NCBI RefSeq assembly: GCF_036370855.1
Contig: NC_088103.1
Location: 6,077,404 to 6,141,403, forward strand
Direction: 5' to 3'
Length of the DNA: 64,000 bases
From: Dromaius novaehollandiae
Taxonomy: Eukaryota; Chordata; Aves; Casuariiformes; Dromaiidae
The position numbers and the translations under genes were made by a program. Shown one piece after another: positions 12,301-24,480 of the stretch; position 1 is the stretch's first letter, and each line of letters opens with the position of its first letter. Under the pieces are notes generated by a model. That model searched no databases, had not been told where the DNA came from, and saw only the letters and a program-made list of their open reading frames with translations.

Positions 12301-15300
12301 GAGCTGGGGTTAGACCAGAGCCCCCCACCCAGGGGTGCCTCTGGCCTGAATTATTCTATCACTCTGTGTTCGGTGCAGTGGAGCACAGGGAAAGGCTTAT
12401 ATTTGTGGTTAAATACGTTTTAAAAGATCACAGTCTGAAGAATCTGAGGGCCTACCTCTCTCAGCAGTCAATTGTAGGGGAGTTCATTTCAGAATAACCC
12501 ATTTTGTTATTAAAACACCTGTGGAACTAGCAACCTGCTTAGTGAAAAACAAACCACAGAAGTCCTAGGAATACTGAATTAATTCCTGCTTTCTCTCCTT
12601 CTGCATCACCCAGTTCAGCAGGACAACAAGCTCAGGGAACCCATGACTCTATGAATGCTCCAGGCTTCCCTCTTCACATGATGTCAATGCAAAAGCATCC
12701 AGACTTTCAGGGCAAGTGTCAAAGGCCAGATTTTTTGCCAGAATGAATGATGTGAAAGGTCAGGAGAATGCAGCTAATTTACAGCATTGTTTTAGCTGCA
12801 TTTGATGCACTACATGGTTCAAATCTTTGAGTTTTTTGCATGACTCAGAAACCACGAGGTTCTGGAGCGTCTCATCCCATCTCTCTTCTGGAATGGCTGC
12901 AGCACAAAGTTCACGGCATTGCCAGCCCAGAAGTCTGTCCCACTTTCAAAAGTGAACGCAAACAGGACACAATCTTTTCCTGAAGTTAAATGCACATCCA
13001 CATCAGGCCCACATAATGCAGAACTAGGTCACTTAAGAAGGAATCTGGAGTGTACATACCACATTTAAGCTGTTGGTAAACCCACCAGCCAAGTAAAAGA
13101 CCAAGGAGCAAATGCCTTTAAGGATTGAATAGCTGCACAGTCGGGAAGTCACCTGCTGCAATATCTCACCGTTATCGAAGACCACTGTGCGTCCTAAAAT
13201 GAGCTGTGAAATGCAAGGGCATTATCAGTGTGGTTCATGCAACTCTTTCACGGCACTCAGAGGAGGGCCCACAAAGATGGGACAGACCTCTGGAGACGGC
13301 TTCCCAGGACAGGAACCTAGGCCCTGGTGCCATGTGGCCGACCCCGACGTAGGGTGTTCTGGGACATGCTCTGAGCCTTGTGGATCAGGAAAGCCGTGGC
13401 TACAGCTCTGTCTACGGGGACACCTCAAACCATCTGGACTCGCCCTGCATCTGCCTTGGATCGGTGTCTGCATGGTGTGCTGTGCCGTCAAGGTGCGACA
13501 CAGAGGCGGCTGTGAGCACCGAGTACACACACGCTCACACCTTCCGTACGAGCATGAAAGCTGGCCTGGAGGCAAGACTGGCAGGTCCCTCTCCGCCCTT
13601 TGAATGGTCTCATGCGCTTAGCTTCCAGGTGTTTCCCAGCTCTCTGCTCGTCCCTGAAAGCTGCTGTCTGCCTTCCCATAGCTTTGCCAGGCTTCGTAAT
13701 TCTGTCTTTTCTGACTTTTCAAAAATGATCAGGGCCCTGGAGGAGGATGGTTTCTCTTAGGAAGAAGGATCCAGAATTAATATCTAGAAATAGCTCTTTG
13801 GCCAGGGCTGGACAGCAAGATGTTTCACGTGATTTAATGCATCATAGAGTATGGGTACAAATTCAACCTTTTCAGAACAAATGAACTCAAAGCAAAGGGA
13901 ACAGAGAGCAAAGAAATGGAAGTCACATATAAATACTGTGCATCTCAGGTGCTGAGACCTTCACATTCCCAACTTAGTCCATTTGTTTCTTTGGCTTCTG
14001 CAAACCCTTTTTTTCTGCTGAGACCCTTCTGAAGTGCTAACTCAAGAACTGACCACCAGCCCAGGCTTTCAGAACTGTCTGCTTTCTTCTGCCCAGAAGA
14101 GATTGCCAGCAATAATGGGTAATGCTGTTCTTCGTTGTCCCTCACCGATGATCTCCAAGACCTTTCCTGCCTGACCTTGTACTATAGGCCCAAAGGAGAA
14201 GCGGAGCCAGTGAATGTGTGAGGAGGACATACCTTAACCAGTACCTCAGGAAGGTTGAGCACCTTTACCAAGGGTGATTTCATATTTGAGCTTGTAGTAA
14301 TAGGAGCCAACGCAAAGAACATCTTGATTTTGCGATCCAGCTCAGGAATGGAAGAAAATGCAATGAAACCTGCAAGAGTGGGAAGGAGTCAGACCTTGCC
14401 CTGTTGTTTCTGAATGAATTGTTGACTCCTAGATGTATGTGCTGGTTGGAAGTACCACTGGAGGCTGCCATACTTTGCCAGTACTATAGCTGGTTGGTGA
14501 TGTGACCTGAAGCCTTCGTTGCCAGCTCATTTCAGCTCCCAGCTTGATAGTTCACTCCAGCTGCAGCTCTCACAGGCCCTCCTAACTGGCAGAAAATAGG
14601 TATCTGACAGCAGTGGGTTATATCAGAAACCTTCGCTGCAATTACTTTTAAATTGCCTCCATCAAGACTGCTCTATTAATACAAACCAGGATTTTTACCT
14701 GCTACCCTCCCCTCATTGCTATGACGTGCTTTAGTTTATCATCCCTTTCTATGCTCTCAGGGAAAATACTGCCATTCATGAGGTGCACAGCTTATATAAT
14801 TCTGCCAGTGCCCCGATTTCCTCATAAATACCTGTGGTGGTGCCTTGAGAGTAAGCCACATAGTATAATTGCTCCTGTCCAGTTTTCTGCAGAATGTAGT
14901 TGATTGTTGCTGGAAGGTCATACATGGCCATTTCATGAAAACTGCAATGAAGATGGGTACATAAAAACATCATTGTTGCTGGCCTTGGATACTGAGAACA
15001 CCAGGTACCACATGACAGATAGTGTTGCTGAGCATTCCCACCAGCATGAATATTGGATCGGTGTGTCATCCCTCTGGATTGCAAAATTGATTTGCTATTT
15101 GTCTTAGAAGATTTACATGTTTACACGGGATGAACACCATTTGAACACGAATCTGTATTCTGTTTGCAGGAAAAGGTAAAATTCTTGTCTATGCAGTTCA
15201 CAGCTGCATTAGGGAAAGAATATTTGGGGAGCTGGCTAGGGCTCTAGCACATATGGGCACCCATATCTTGTCACGGTGATGTAAGTGTATGCCCACTGGT

Positions 15301-17924
15301 AGATCCCACAGCTCTGTCCCTGGAGCTCCAGCCTGTGAACATATTACCTTATGAAACAAAACTGGCAGATCTACTGGCATTTCTGCGGCTTCCTTGAAAA
15401 TACCTGTAACCTGAATATTCCTCCTGGTAAAACGCAAACTCTTTGTGTTTTCTTGACCAGCTGTTCCCTCTGCTGTTTCCTATCCAGACATCATAGCCGG
15501 CATCTGCGAGGATGAAGCCGAGGCTGCTGTTGGGCAAGTTAGTAACCCAGTTGCTTCCCTCCAACACTAGGCCATGCTGCAGGAGCACTGCAGCCTTTGG
15601 AGCTGAAGAAAGAAGAAACGGATTATTTTCTCTCCTAGCTAACATAATTGACCATTCACACTCCAGATATCACTTTGGTAGCACCCCACTTGGGTTCACC
15701 TGCATTGTATACTCAGCTTCTTCAGAAAGATGTTTTCTTTTTGGTGAGTGAGTAGCCTGTTTGGTAATCCCAGGGCAGAGAAAAATGATATGCTAGAGTT
15801 GAAAAATAAGGTGGGACTCCACACTGAATGGAGCATGGTGAATCTTGCTTGCGGGAAAGCAACTGTGCCCCATGTCTGTCTGGACATCGAGTGTGTCTTC
15901 TCCGTGGAAACCGCTTTCCTCACGGTGCCTTTTCTCTAGCCCAGGTACTCTTGGGTCTGACCAAGAGATGTTGAAAAGCCAGCACAGTCTAGGCTTGCCT
16001 CCCTCATACGTGTTTCTCTCATGGCACAACAAACGCCCTCCTGCTCCATCGAAAGAGACACAGATCCCGGAGGGGTCAAGGACATCTCTTCCACCCACTT
16101 CTGCCCACTTCAAGACATATGGGCAGATCCCAGAACCTCAGAACAAAATTAAAGACCAAAAAGCCTGACGTGTCATGGGAAGAGAGTGGAAGGGATTTAG
16201 TGGTTAGTGGACTGGAAGAGAGAGTGGAGAAAGAATCAGGATGGAAAAGACCCCTGGAGGTCTGTACTCCAACCCCATACTCAAAGTAGATACAGATTCC
16301 CAGTTCCAGTAGGGTCTTCCTAAGGATATCTGAATTCATATGTTGGAACTACAAGCAGGCTGCAGTATAAAAAGGTTGGATTAAAAGTCCTTTTTTTCCT
16401 GCTTTTCCTTTGTTCTCTCTGTTTTGTCATTTCTTAGATCCTCAGTTTAAGACTTACATTTCCACCCAGGAGAGCTGAAGACAAAGAAGTGACCTAAACA
16501 GAAGTTTGGATTATTACACTTATTTATCATGTTCATATGTCAGCCCTCATATTTCACAGGAGAGCGAGGTCCTGCCAAGTATGCATCACCTGCTCCACTT
16601 TGAAATAGTGGTTCAATTCAAGAGCCCGAAGCAGCAGAAATGGCAAGATGGCATTAGATTTGACAGGTGATTTATTTTTACTAACAAATGGCTCTTAGAT
16701 GCTCCACAAGGAATTCCTTACAGATGCATAGGCCCATGACCTTAGGTCATGGATTTGGTTGTCTTTGAATGGGTATAAAATTTGGGGCGAGAGTTCTCTA
16801 TGTTCATTCTCCTTATCTTTATCCCCTTGTAAAGAACATCCTCTTAGAACAACAAAGCTGGTATGGTGGGTGCATACATTTCTTCTGCTTCTGAGGCTAA
16901 TCCGACAGGGAGGGATGTCTCCTTGAGCACCCAGCCTCCCCCGGCTCTCTGAATCCCACGACAAGGCAGCCCTGCCAGTGGCCTTCTCTAGCCAAGCAGA
17001 GCTTTCAGGGCTCTGGGACCAAGCAGACTTTCTTCTGGCACTTACTGGGGCAGAACATGCTGGAGCCTTGTGACTCTGCTTCATGGGAGGTACCTGTACT
17101 TCCCAGGTTGTCTCTGCCGTGAGGAATTCTCTGCATGACGAGGTAATAGCCATCATCCGTCACAACCTCGTGTTCCTCGTAGGGGTACCCGTGGTAGCGA
17201 ACAATTTCACCCTGAAGGAAGGAAAAGAAAGAGCGGGACAAGTCACTGGGCAGGTGGGGGATCTCCATGCTGGGGATCTCCATGCTGGGCCAAGCCACAG
17301 CCATCCTGATCCAGTGCTGGTGACTCCTGCCGTGAGCACCAGGTGGAATAGGGACCTCCCGAGGTCCTTTCCACCAGTGCTGCTCTGATGTCATGACCTG
17401 AGCTAAAATTCCTGGCAAGTGTGCATTTGCTTCACTCCCCGAGCACGATCCATAAAGAAGAGCACACAGTAGATGTGCCTTCTGTGACCAATGTTTCTGA
17501 AGAGCTGGGCAGCAATGAGAGGGAACCTCCAAGCCTGAGACAGCTGTTTTGGCCTAACTCTCCCCGGATGAGCTATCCCATAAGTCTCTGCTCCATACAT
17601 AAGCACAGGGAGAAAAAAGTTCTAATAAATCCTCAACCAAACCCTGGTAAAGATATATGTATGGAGACTGTGGGTTTTGGCCAGACTAGAAAGCTGGTGT
17701 TGATATGCTGATGTATATTACAGCAGCATAAATAACTTGTAAGCCCAAGCTTGGAGGTTTTTTGGGGTGGACGAGAGGATCACATAACATGAAAAGAATG
17801 GACAGAAAACACAACTTACAACATCCATGGATACCTCAGGGTTTGCATCTGTCATTCCAATCAGTCCTCCTGACTTGTCAGCACTGCACATTAAATAAGC
17901 AATGGTAACAAACAGCCGCATCAT
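9339..17924 (-). CDS. Acid lipase family protein (LIPA/LIPF/LIPM-like), complete, nine coding exons, 394 aa
   Basis: Exons: 17820-17924, 17094-17211, 15404-15602, 14832-14941, 14233-14369, 13060-13203, 11552-11623, 10063-10128, 9339-9572. All junctions are GT-AG and the joined frame is open. Signal peptide [16 protein letters not shown] chose the first of two adjacent ATGs, just after a ttttgcag acceptor. Domain order: lipase N-terminal region ([15 protein letters not shown]), oxyanion segment LLQHGL, then [17 protein letters not shown], nucleophile elbow AYSQG (Ser172), cap exon with a Cys246/Cys255 pair spaced as in gastric lipase, Asp347 in APEDV and His369 in FVHFD. Length matches the family (about 395-400). 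The elbow has Ala where the family has Gly (GHSQG). Predicted reaction: ester hydrolysis of neutral lipids in the secretory or lysosomal route. Orthology to one human member is not resolved. The cap exon is the most diverged part. Confidence 0.94.
9891..10032 (+). repeat. (TTTTC)n microsatellite, about 28 units
   Basis: An almost perfect pentanucleotide array with one slightly longer unit near its left end. It lies in intron 8 of the lipase gene. On the transcribed strand it reads as a purine-only (GAAAA)n tract that begins about 30 nt after the exon 8 donor and fills roughly 29 percent of the 490-nt intron. Lysine- or phenylalanine-rich open frames over it are artefacts of the repeat. Confidence 0.98.
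12175..12370 (+). mobile_element. CR1 LINE 3' fragment, diverged
   Basis: In intron 6 of the left lipase. It shows the CR1 3' order: ggggcatctccatcctcggg, then gcctggacacagccctgagc and aacctgctctagctg, then a weak tattctatcactctgtg tail. Divergence from the tail at 57.7-58.1 kb suggests an older copy. Confidence 0.7.
17221..17390 (-). mobile_element. CR1-like fragment in intron 1 of the left lipase
   Basis: Its reverse complement matches the segment at about 19218-19390: caggagtcaccagtgc, then tggcttggcccagcatgg, then gtgacttgtccc. It therefore belongs to the same CR1-type family in opposite orientation, and it starts within about 10 nt of the acceptor of exon 2. The 14-nt unit around ggggatctccatgct is tandemly doubled at 17259-17290. 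Confidence 0.6.
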
Positions 17925-19199
17925 GGTTCTCTGCAAAACATGTTAACATGGTGTGAGCGTTATAGACATTGACTTTACTGACACAGAAGTTGAGGATTAC
18001 ATGTATTTCATTTGACATGCACCATGCTTTTATTAATATGCTAGCCTGACCACATGACCGGTGGAATAATTTTAAATTTGAAATTCTGCAGTCTTTCTTT
18101 TTATTTTGCTCATATTATTTATTTTGTAAAATTCCTGAGTCCACTACATTTTAACAACACATTCTCCATCAGATCCTCATATTCAGAAAAAGACTTTATG
18201 TGCATGTATACATATACTCCCATACCAATACATACACCAATACATCTGCACTGCACCAACCTGTGCACATTTGATCTCCGAGGAGCTGATTATAGACTAT
18301 TCGTTTAAAGTGATAGCTAGGATCGTCAGAAGAATAGATTATTTGGCTAAACTGTTAGCTGGGTGAGTCAGAAGTAAATCATCCCAATTTCATCATCTGA
18401 ATGTTTGGGTTTTTGTTCTTAATATGAAATCAAAAATGCATTTTGTTTGGGCTGTCATTATGGCTGAAAGTAATATTGTAGTGACTTCAGAATGCATCTG
18501 AGCTATTTTTGCAAACCAAAGTAAACTTCTGTCCCAGAAGACCTGCTGTTCTTCCTGAGAAGGGTTTGTTTTAGCATGTTCCTACCCCCCCACACCCCTT
18601 TTTATCATTCTAGTTGTTGGAGATAACCCTGGAAATAAAAATTTGTGACAGAAATATAGTCAGTCTTTATGTGACATGCTTACAACCATTTTCCGCAAAC
18701 ACAGTCCACTTGTCATTATGCAGTTCGTCAGATAAGTGGAATAAAGAAGACAAAGAGGTTGGGCTGAGCCTTGAGCCAGGCCCTTCAGGGGTGACTGCAC
18801 AGGGTCCCAGTGCACCTGGGTTTGGGTGGCTTTTACAGCGCAGGCATCACTTCTGGGTGTCCAGAGCTGGAAAGGAACTTAGTCATGGTCAAACTGGGAA
18901 GGCGCAGAGCCCACAGCCATGAGCCAAATTCCAGCCGGATCCATGTGTCTGTGCTGGTCTGCATGTGAAGCGGTGGCTTGTATTGAAGCCAGTGCAAGTA
19001 ATTTGCGACCACCTCTTCGCAAAATACCTTCCTGGTGAAGGGAAGGAAGACTGTGTTTCTGTGGTTTCCTAGCTAGCCCTGATTCCCCCCTCTCTCTACT
19101 GCTTGAGGAATCAGCTTTCCTTGCTGCAGGAGGTGGTTTCACAGCCAGGGAGAAGGCCACCTACTCCCTCTGCTGTTCCTGGAGTGCATGCGTGGAGGA

Positions 19200-19560
19200 T
19201 CACACAGTCACCGCAGCGCTGGTGAAAGGGATCTCAGGGAGTCCCTGCTCAACCTCCCAGTTGCAGCAGGAGTCACCAGTGCCAGGGTCAGCATGGCCAT
19301 GGTTTGGCCCAGCAGAGCCCCAACCCAGGATGGAGATCCACCAGCTTCCTGGTGACCTGTCCCAGGGCTGCTCCCTCTCGGGGGGAAAAAACGTTTTCTC
19401 ACATCCAGCCCGAATCCCAGGGGCTGCGATCTGTGGCCGTCGCCCCTTGTTATATCGCCTGTCGCTGCTGAGAAGGGTCTGGATCCCTGCAGTGCAATGC
19501 AGCTCTCCTTTGCCACAGAAAGGTAGACGAGGGGTCGTTCTTGTGATACCCCTAAGGAGC
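19200..19560 (-). mobile_element. CR1 LINE fragment, antisense
   Basis: The plus strand shows the antisense CR1 pattern: ctggtgacctgtcccagggc, then a gggggaaaaaacgttttctc motif, then acatccagcccgaatccc. Homologous segments occur at about 17.22-17.39, 51.24-51.40 and 58.14-58.33 kb. It continues rightward into diverged CR1-like sequence. Confidence 0.65.
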
Positions 19561-22500
19561 ACATGAGTCACTAAGACACCCTGGAAGAGGTGGCAGACAC
19601 AGCGGGGCAGCAGCTGTGTGTGGTACAGTCAGCTCTCAGGGCAGCGTTCCCGCAGCTGCCGGGCCCCCGAAGACTTTGGTCTCACCTCTCCTAAGACTTT
19701 GAGTCTTAGCAAAGCAGGATGAGACCGAAAGGGACAAAAAGCATTTTTGGTGATGCAATGTCATGAGACTAGTATGCAAAATCAAGGGACAATCCTTGCT
19801 TGGGATGACCCTTTCCTTACAACAACCAGCTTGGAAAAACAATCCCTTTGTGAGGTCCCAGGCAATGGATACTTAGCTCAGCAAACCCATCTTAGCTCAT
19901 TTAAAGATCCTGATGATCTTTTGAGAGTTGCAACAGGTTAAAACCTCTTGAAATAACAGCACATTTCCTGAGCATTCCCACCCCTCCTGAGAGCAGCAAC
20001 AACTTTCCTTCAGGGAGAGGATTCCCTGAAGGAGTCTCACCATCTCTGTTGGACCCTGAACCATCTACAGCTCTCTCCTCGTGTCCCTGGGGACGGCCTG
20101 TCTCCAGGAAGCCCATGCAAAGGCAACTCACGTGCTGTGTTGGCACAAAAAGGAGGAAGAGGTTACCAGTTGCAGTCCAGCTGCAGCAACAGAAGGGGTG
20201 CAGATGCTTTCCTTCCCAACGTCCGTGAAGCAGGAGGGAGCAGAGCGTGGTCCCTGCAGCGAGAACGTGCCACTGGCTCCTACCACGCATTGGGCTATTA
20301 CTCCTTCTGCTCCACGCATTCGGGAGGGTCACAGACTGCCACTCCCTCTAATCCCTTATCCTGCTAACATGTAATTTACCTGAGGGCTGGAATCCGCTCT
20401 GAAAGGTGACACCCGTCCCACCTAGGCTCACTTGTGAATATTTTCGTGGTGCTACAGAACAGCTGAGAGTCAGAAAAAATTATTTCTATCTGACGCAGCA
20501 GAGCGTGAGCTGACATTGCCAGTGACCTCCAATAGTCTGAAGGATGTACTGCATCTGGACTGCTCTCGACCTGCCTTGGGGCTGGCATTGGTGCACTGGG
20601 TCACTGTGTCTCCTGGGTCACTGCGTCTCCTTTAGCAGTCCCCCAAATGGCTGTCGGAGTCTCCTTCAAAAAATTTTTTAAAAAAATAAATCCATCCCCA
20701 GGGGATGGAAGAAACTGGGGACAAAGCTGTGTTTCACTCTCACCAGCCATTGGGTGCAGTTGTGTCTTTTCTTTCTGTTCTCCAAGGATGCCTGTCTGGA
20801 CCACAGCAAGAGGTTACGTTTTCTGCCAGGTAGCTGTACGCAATCGACTTTCAATTACCTCCATCTAGCCAATTATCTCCAGGCGTCTGTATGCAGTTAC
20901 CACACAGCCTCTATTAGTCCATTTTAGCATGCCCCGTAGTTCTCCCTTGGACTTCATCGCTTTGCAGGTGGTAACGCCTCTGGCCAAGCACTTGCCACCT
21001 CCTCCCCAGTGGCTGTGGAGCTCTCTGCTGAGAGGTGGGCAAGCAGCGAGCACAGACTGTGGGTGTATTTTCCGCGGCGTCACCTTCCGAGCCTCCCCTC
21101 AGCTCTTTGCAACGTGCCCACGCACTTGCGGCTTCCAGCGACCTAGTGCTTACTTCGCAGAACCAGCACAGTTTGTGCCTTGGTCTGATTCCTGTCTTCT
21201 TTCCTGATGTTGAAACCTGCCAGGTCTGGCCAAGTAATGTAGGCTGAAAAGCAAACATGCATTCTTTGGAAAGTCTAAATAAACCTCCTTGATTCAAAGC
21301 CATAAGAATTGGCCTTTACTAAAGACTAGCTTGAGGCAGCTTGAAGTCCTGGCTCAAGCCTGGCTCACCCTCTCGTGAGCAGTGACTCAGACCTGAGTCT
21401 GACTCTTCCCCTGGAGGGAGAAGAGGAAAGGCAGAAAAACAGGATCAAATTCGGTGAGACAAGAAACCACCAGCCCTTTTCCCAGCGTACACAGGCACCA
21501 ATGTAATTTGCCTTGGTTTTAGGCAGAGGCCATCAGAGAGGCTGGCTAGCTTCTCATCTAGCTGTGGCCACTCCTGATCTCTTTACATCGAGTCCGGGGA
21601 CATAGTATTTTCTCCGAGCTGAGCTTGATGGGGAGAGGTGCAGAATGGGATCTGAGCATTAGGTATGCTCTTCCCCACCGACTTTCAGCCCTCCATGTGC
21701 AGCTTGGAGAGGGCTCTTGCTGAAAGAAGGAGATTTCTACAGAAAGAGTCCAGCACGACTGCAAAGGCTTCATACACCACCGGGATGAAGCGATTTCCCG
21801 CTGTCCCCTCGACCTGTCTCTGCACCAGTCTCAGCTGCTGTCTCACTATTGCCAGCACTGCGGCCCCATGGATACTCCCTGCACCTCCCAAAGCGCTGAT
21901 AAAATCGAGTTGGGAGGCCACCAGAATGACCTCAATTCACAATGAACTATTGCGCAGAATATTAAGCCGTGAATAAGCCAGTAAAACCAGCCATAATCAG
22001 ATCTCGCGAAGCAGCAGGGTTTCTGCCTTGGAGGCTTCTCTGTCGTCAGCTGAGATGAGACCTGTGCATGCTGCAGCCTGTGGTTCATGGAACATCTGGG
22101 CTATGTTTCTATCCCCAGTCACTCAGAGAGCTGTAGAAGAGCTTTATACTAGAGGACTGTTAGCTCTGGCCAGCATCCGACAGTGCATGGGGATCTGTGG
22201 CATTCGGTACATATCAAATATCACCTAAAGAGGGAGCTGGTGTAGAGGCCTTGTTGGGCTCAGTACCACAGCACAGAATCCACGTTTCCAGGCTTAAAAA
22301 TGAAGATCCTTAGTTTCCAACGGGCAAAAATGAATAGGGGTCAATTAAGATCTATTTTTATCAGGAAAGAACGTGTCCTGTGATTTTTAACTTGGTTGAT
22401 GAAGAGACATCTAAATATCTTCAGTGACCTTTGCTCTTCTCTGGCTATTAACAGGGAAGCACCAGGGTGAAAATTTACATTTCTATAGTGTTAACTGTCT

Positions 22501-23689
22501 GACGCCTCCTGATAGAGCAGCACCAGGTTAGCGGCTCATTCAGGAGGACTTGGCTCTCTAACATCAGGTGAATGATTAGACCTGTCAGATTGCAGCTCAG
22601 ATCCGCAATCTCTCCATCTGCCAAGACCACTGATGGGAAACATGCGGAGACTTTAACCCACCAGCTGAGCCCAGCCCTCCTCACAACACGTCGTCAGTAG
22701 GGCAATGTCTTTGGCACACAGAGTCGGTGGGACTCCACTGTCTTGAATGGCCAATGAAATGTTGAGCTCCTTGCGGCAATCTTGTAGGTTCCCGATAAAA
22801 AGGCATGGGATCTGCGCAGAGCAGGTGAAGCAGGTGAGAGGACCTGGCCTTGCATACGACCTACCTTCCATGCAGAAGCAAAAGTAAAATGATTCAAATC
22901 GTAGCGCTGAAATTCAGTCCCACAGTTGTTCCCACACGAGCAAAATTCAGTAAAAAGATGCTTCTGGGATGAACCTTCTCTTTCAATAGCTATGACTGAG
23001 AGAGTATATCCTAAAACATTCCCTGCAATGGTATTAGGAAGAAGGGAATCACCCAGACATCCTTCTCACAGTCTTCACTTTACCCACTTGTCGATATTTT
23101 GATTTTTTTCCTTTCCCTTCATTCTCCTAAAAATATTTTACCTTATTTTTCCTACTGGCTGTATTTTTCATTGCAGAAATGAAAGACAATTAAAAAATCC
23201 AGCTATAAAATTAGGATAAAAATAAAGAATTCTCAGCATAAAAAACAAGGTTATTTCCTATGTTTTTAAAATTATTTTCCCCTTATAATGACAAAAACTC
23301 AATGAAGGGGAGAGGGAGGAGGGGATTACTCAATAGTAATTGCACTGCTGTTCATCCACAAAGTAAATCATTGGACTGCTTTATCACTGAGGCTGGTATT
23401 GATATTGGATCCCAGCAGAACTGACTTGAACATAGTGTAAGTCACAGGTAAGAAGTCCCAGACATTTAGATTTTTATCTGCAGATAGTGTCAGAGGATAT
23501 AGCTTCTTTCTAGCTGTAAATTAGTGAACAAGAGCAGCTGAAGTAGGACAAAAATGTTCCTCTAATTTGCAGGCACTCAGTGGTCAAATAAAAGTCTGAA
23601 TATGTTGCTGACCACTAGCCCACATGACAGTCACAGCGCAAAGATGAAAGTTTGGACTTTTCTGAACTTTGAAGTAGATTTTTTGTGGA

Positions 23690-23795
23690 ATTTTAAATTT
23701 CTAAATTTTCTTTTTTTGAAATTTCATTTTTTGAGTTTTCCCTTTTTTCAAATTTTTTTGCCATTCTAAATTTTTTTGAATGAGTTTTTTGCAAG
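23690..23795. repeat. T-rich low-complexity tract
   Basis: About 100 bp made of runs of T with repeated aaattt and gaaattt motifs (for example aaatttttttgcc). There is no unit of fixed length. Likely simple low-complexity DNA. Confidence 0.7.
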
Positions 23796-24299
23796 ATACA
23801 TGATGTTAGAGGAAATCCCTAATGCCAGGTTCTATTTGTTTTGGTAGAAGAGAAGTGGCGTCGGTACAACAGCAACTTTAACAAAGCCTGCTGCTGCTCT
23901 CAGGGGGTTCCTGCAAAGGCATCAGCACCAGAAAGCAGTAGAGGGAGTCACAAGAGTTTGCAGAGGGAAGGCAACCAAGCAAGCTCACTACAAATGAAGT
24001 CGTAAGACCCAGCTTGCAAGCTATAACCCACCGACTGCGCTTTCCAGGGATGCTTTCGGGAGCATCCCTGGGTGGCTGCATCTCCCTGGACCATGCTCCT
24101 GCGGCACACGGCGACGCAGCAGCTGTGCGCCCAGCGACTCCTGCCCATCCCTTTCTGCAGGTCTCCTCAGGCAGCGATGGCTCCACGCAGAGACCTGAGG
24201 GTCTGCCTCGGAGGAGGTGGCCTGTAAGAAGCCAAGAGCGCTTCCCTTAATGCTTGCCAGCGCCTTTCCCGCTGTTTACAGCTTCTCCAAGACGGACAT

Positions 24300-24480
24300 G
24301 AGAGTGGGGATCCCCCCGAGCTGCTCCGGCCCTTGTCGAGGCGCTGCCGTGGTGGGCAGCTGGGTGCACGTCGCTGGGGGAGTGAGGGAGGTGGCGTGCC
24401 CCGCGCTCGCGCTGCAAGCCCCCCTTCCTCCCCACCCGTTTTACCCGGGCCGTCTCACCCCCCTGCTGCAGTGACGCCAC
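24300..24480. other. GC- and CpG-rich stretch, possible island
   Basis: The segment is visibly richer in C, G and CpG (gtcgaggcgctgccgtgg, cccgcgctcgcgctgc) than the AT-rich flanks. No splice-bounded coding exon or known motif is seen. It may be a small CpG island, a promoter of a non-coding transcript, or a chance isochore patch. Confidence 0.35.

Noticed and set aside
12819-13001. Minus-strand frame first considered for the missing cap exon of the left lipase
   Set aside because: The true exon 6 is at 13060-13203, with correct phase, GT-AG borders and the Cys pair; this frame has none of these.
21685-21921. Minus-strand frame of 78 codons with GGAGSIHGAAVLAIVRQQL, looking like a structured protein segment
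   Set aside because: No family motif, no acceptor/donor pair around it that fits, and no neighbouring exon. I could not tell it from chance, and an endogenous retroviral origin is not supported by any motif.
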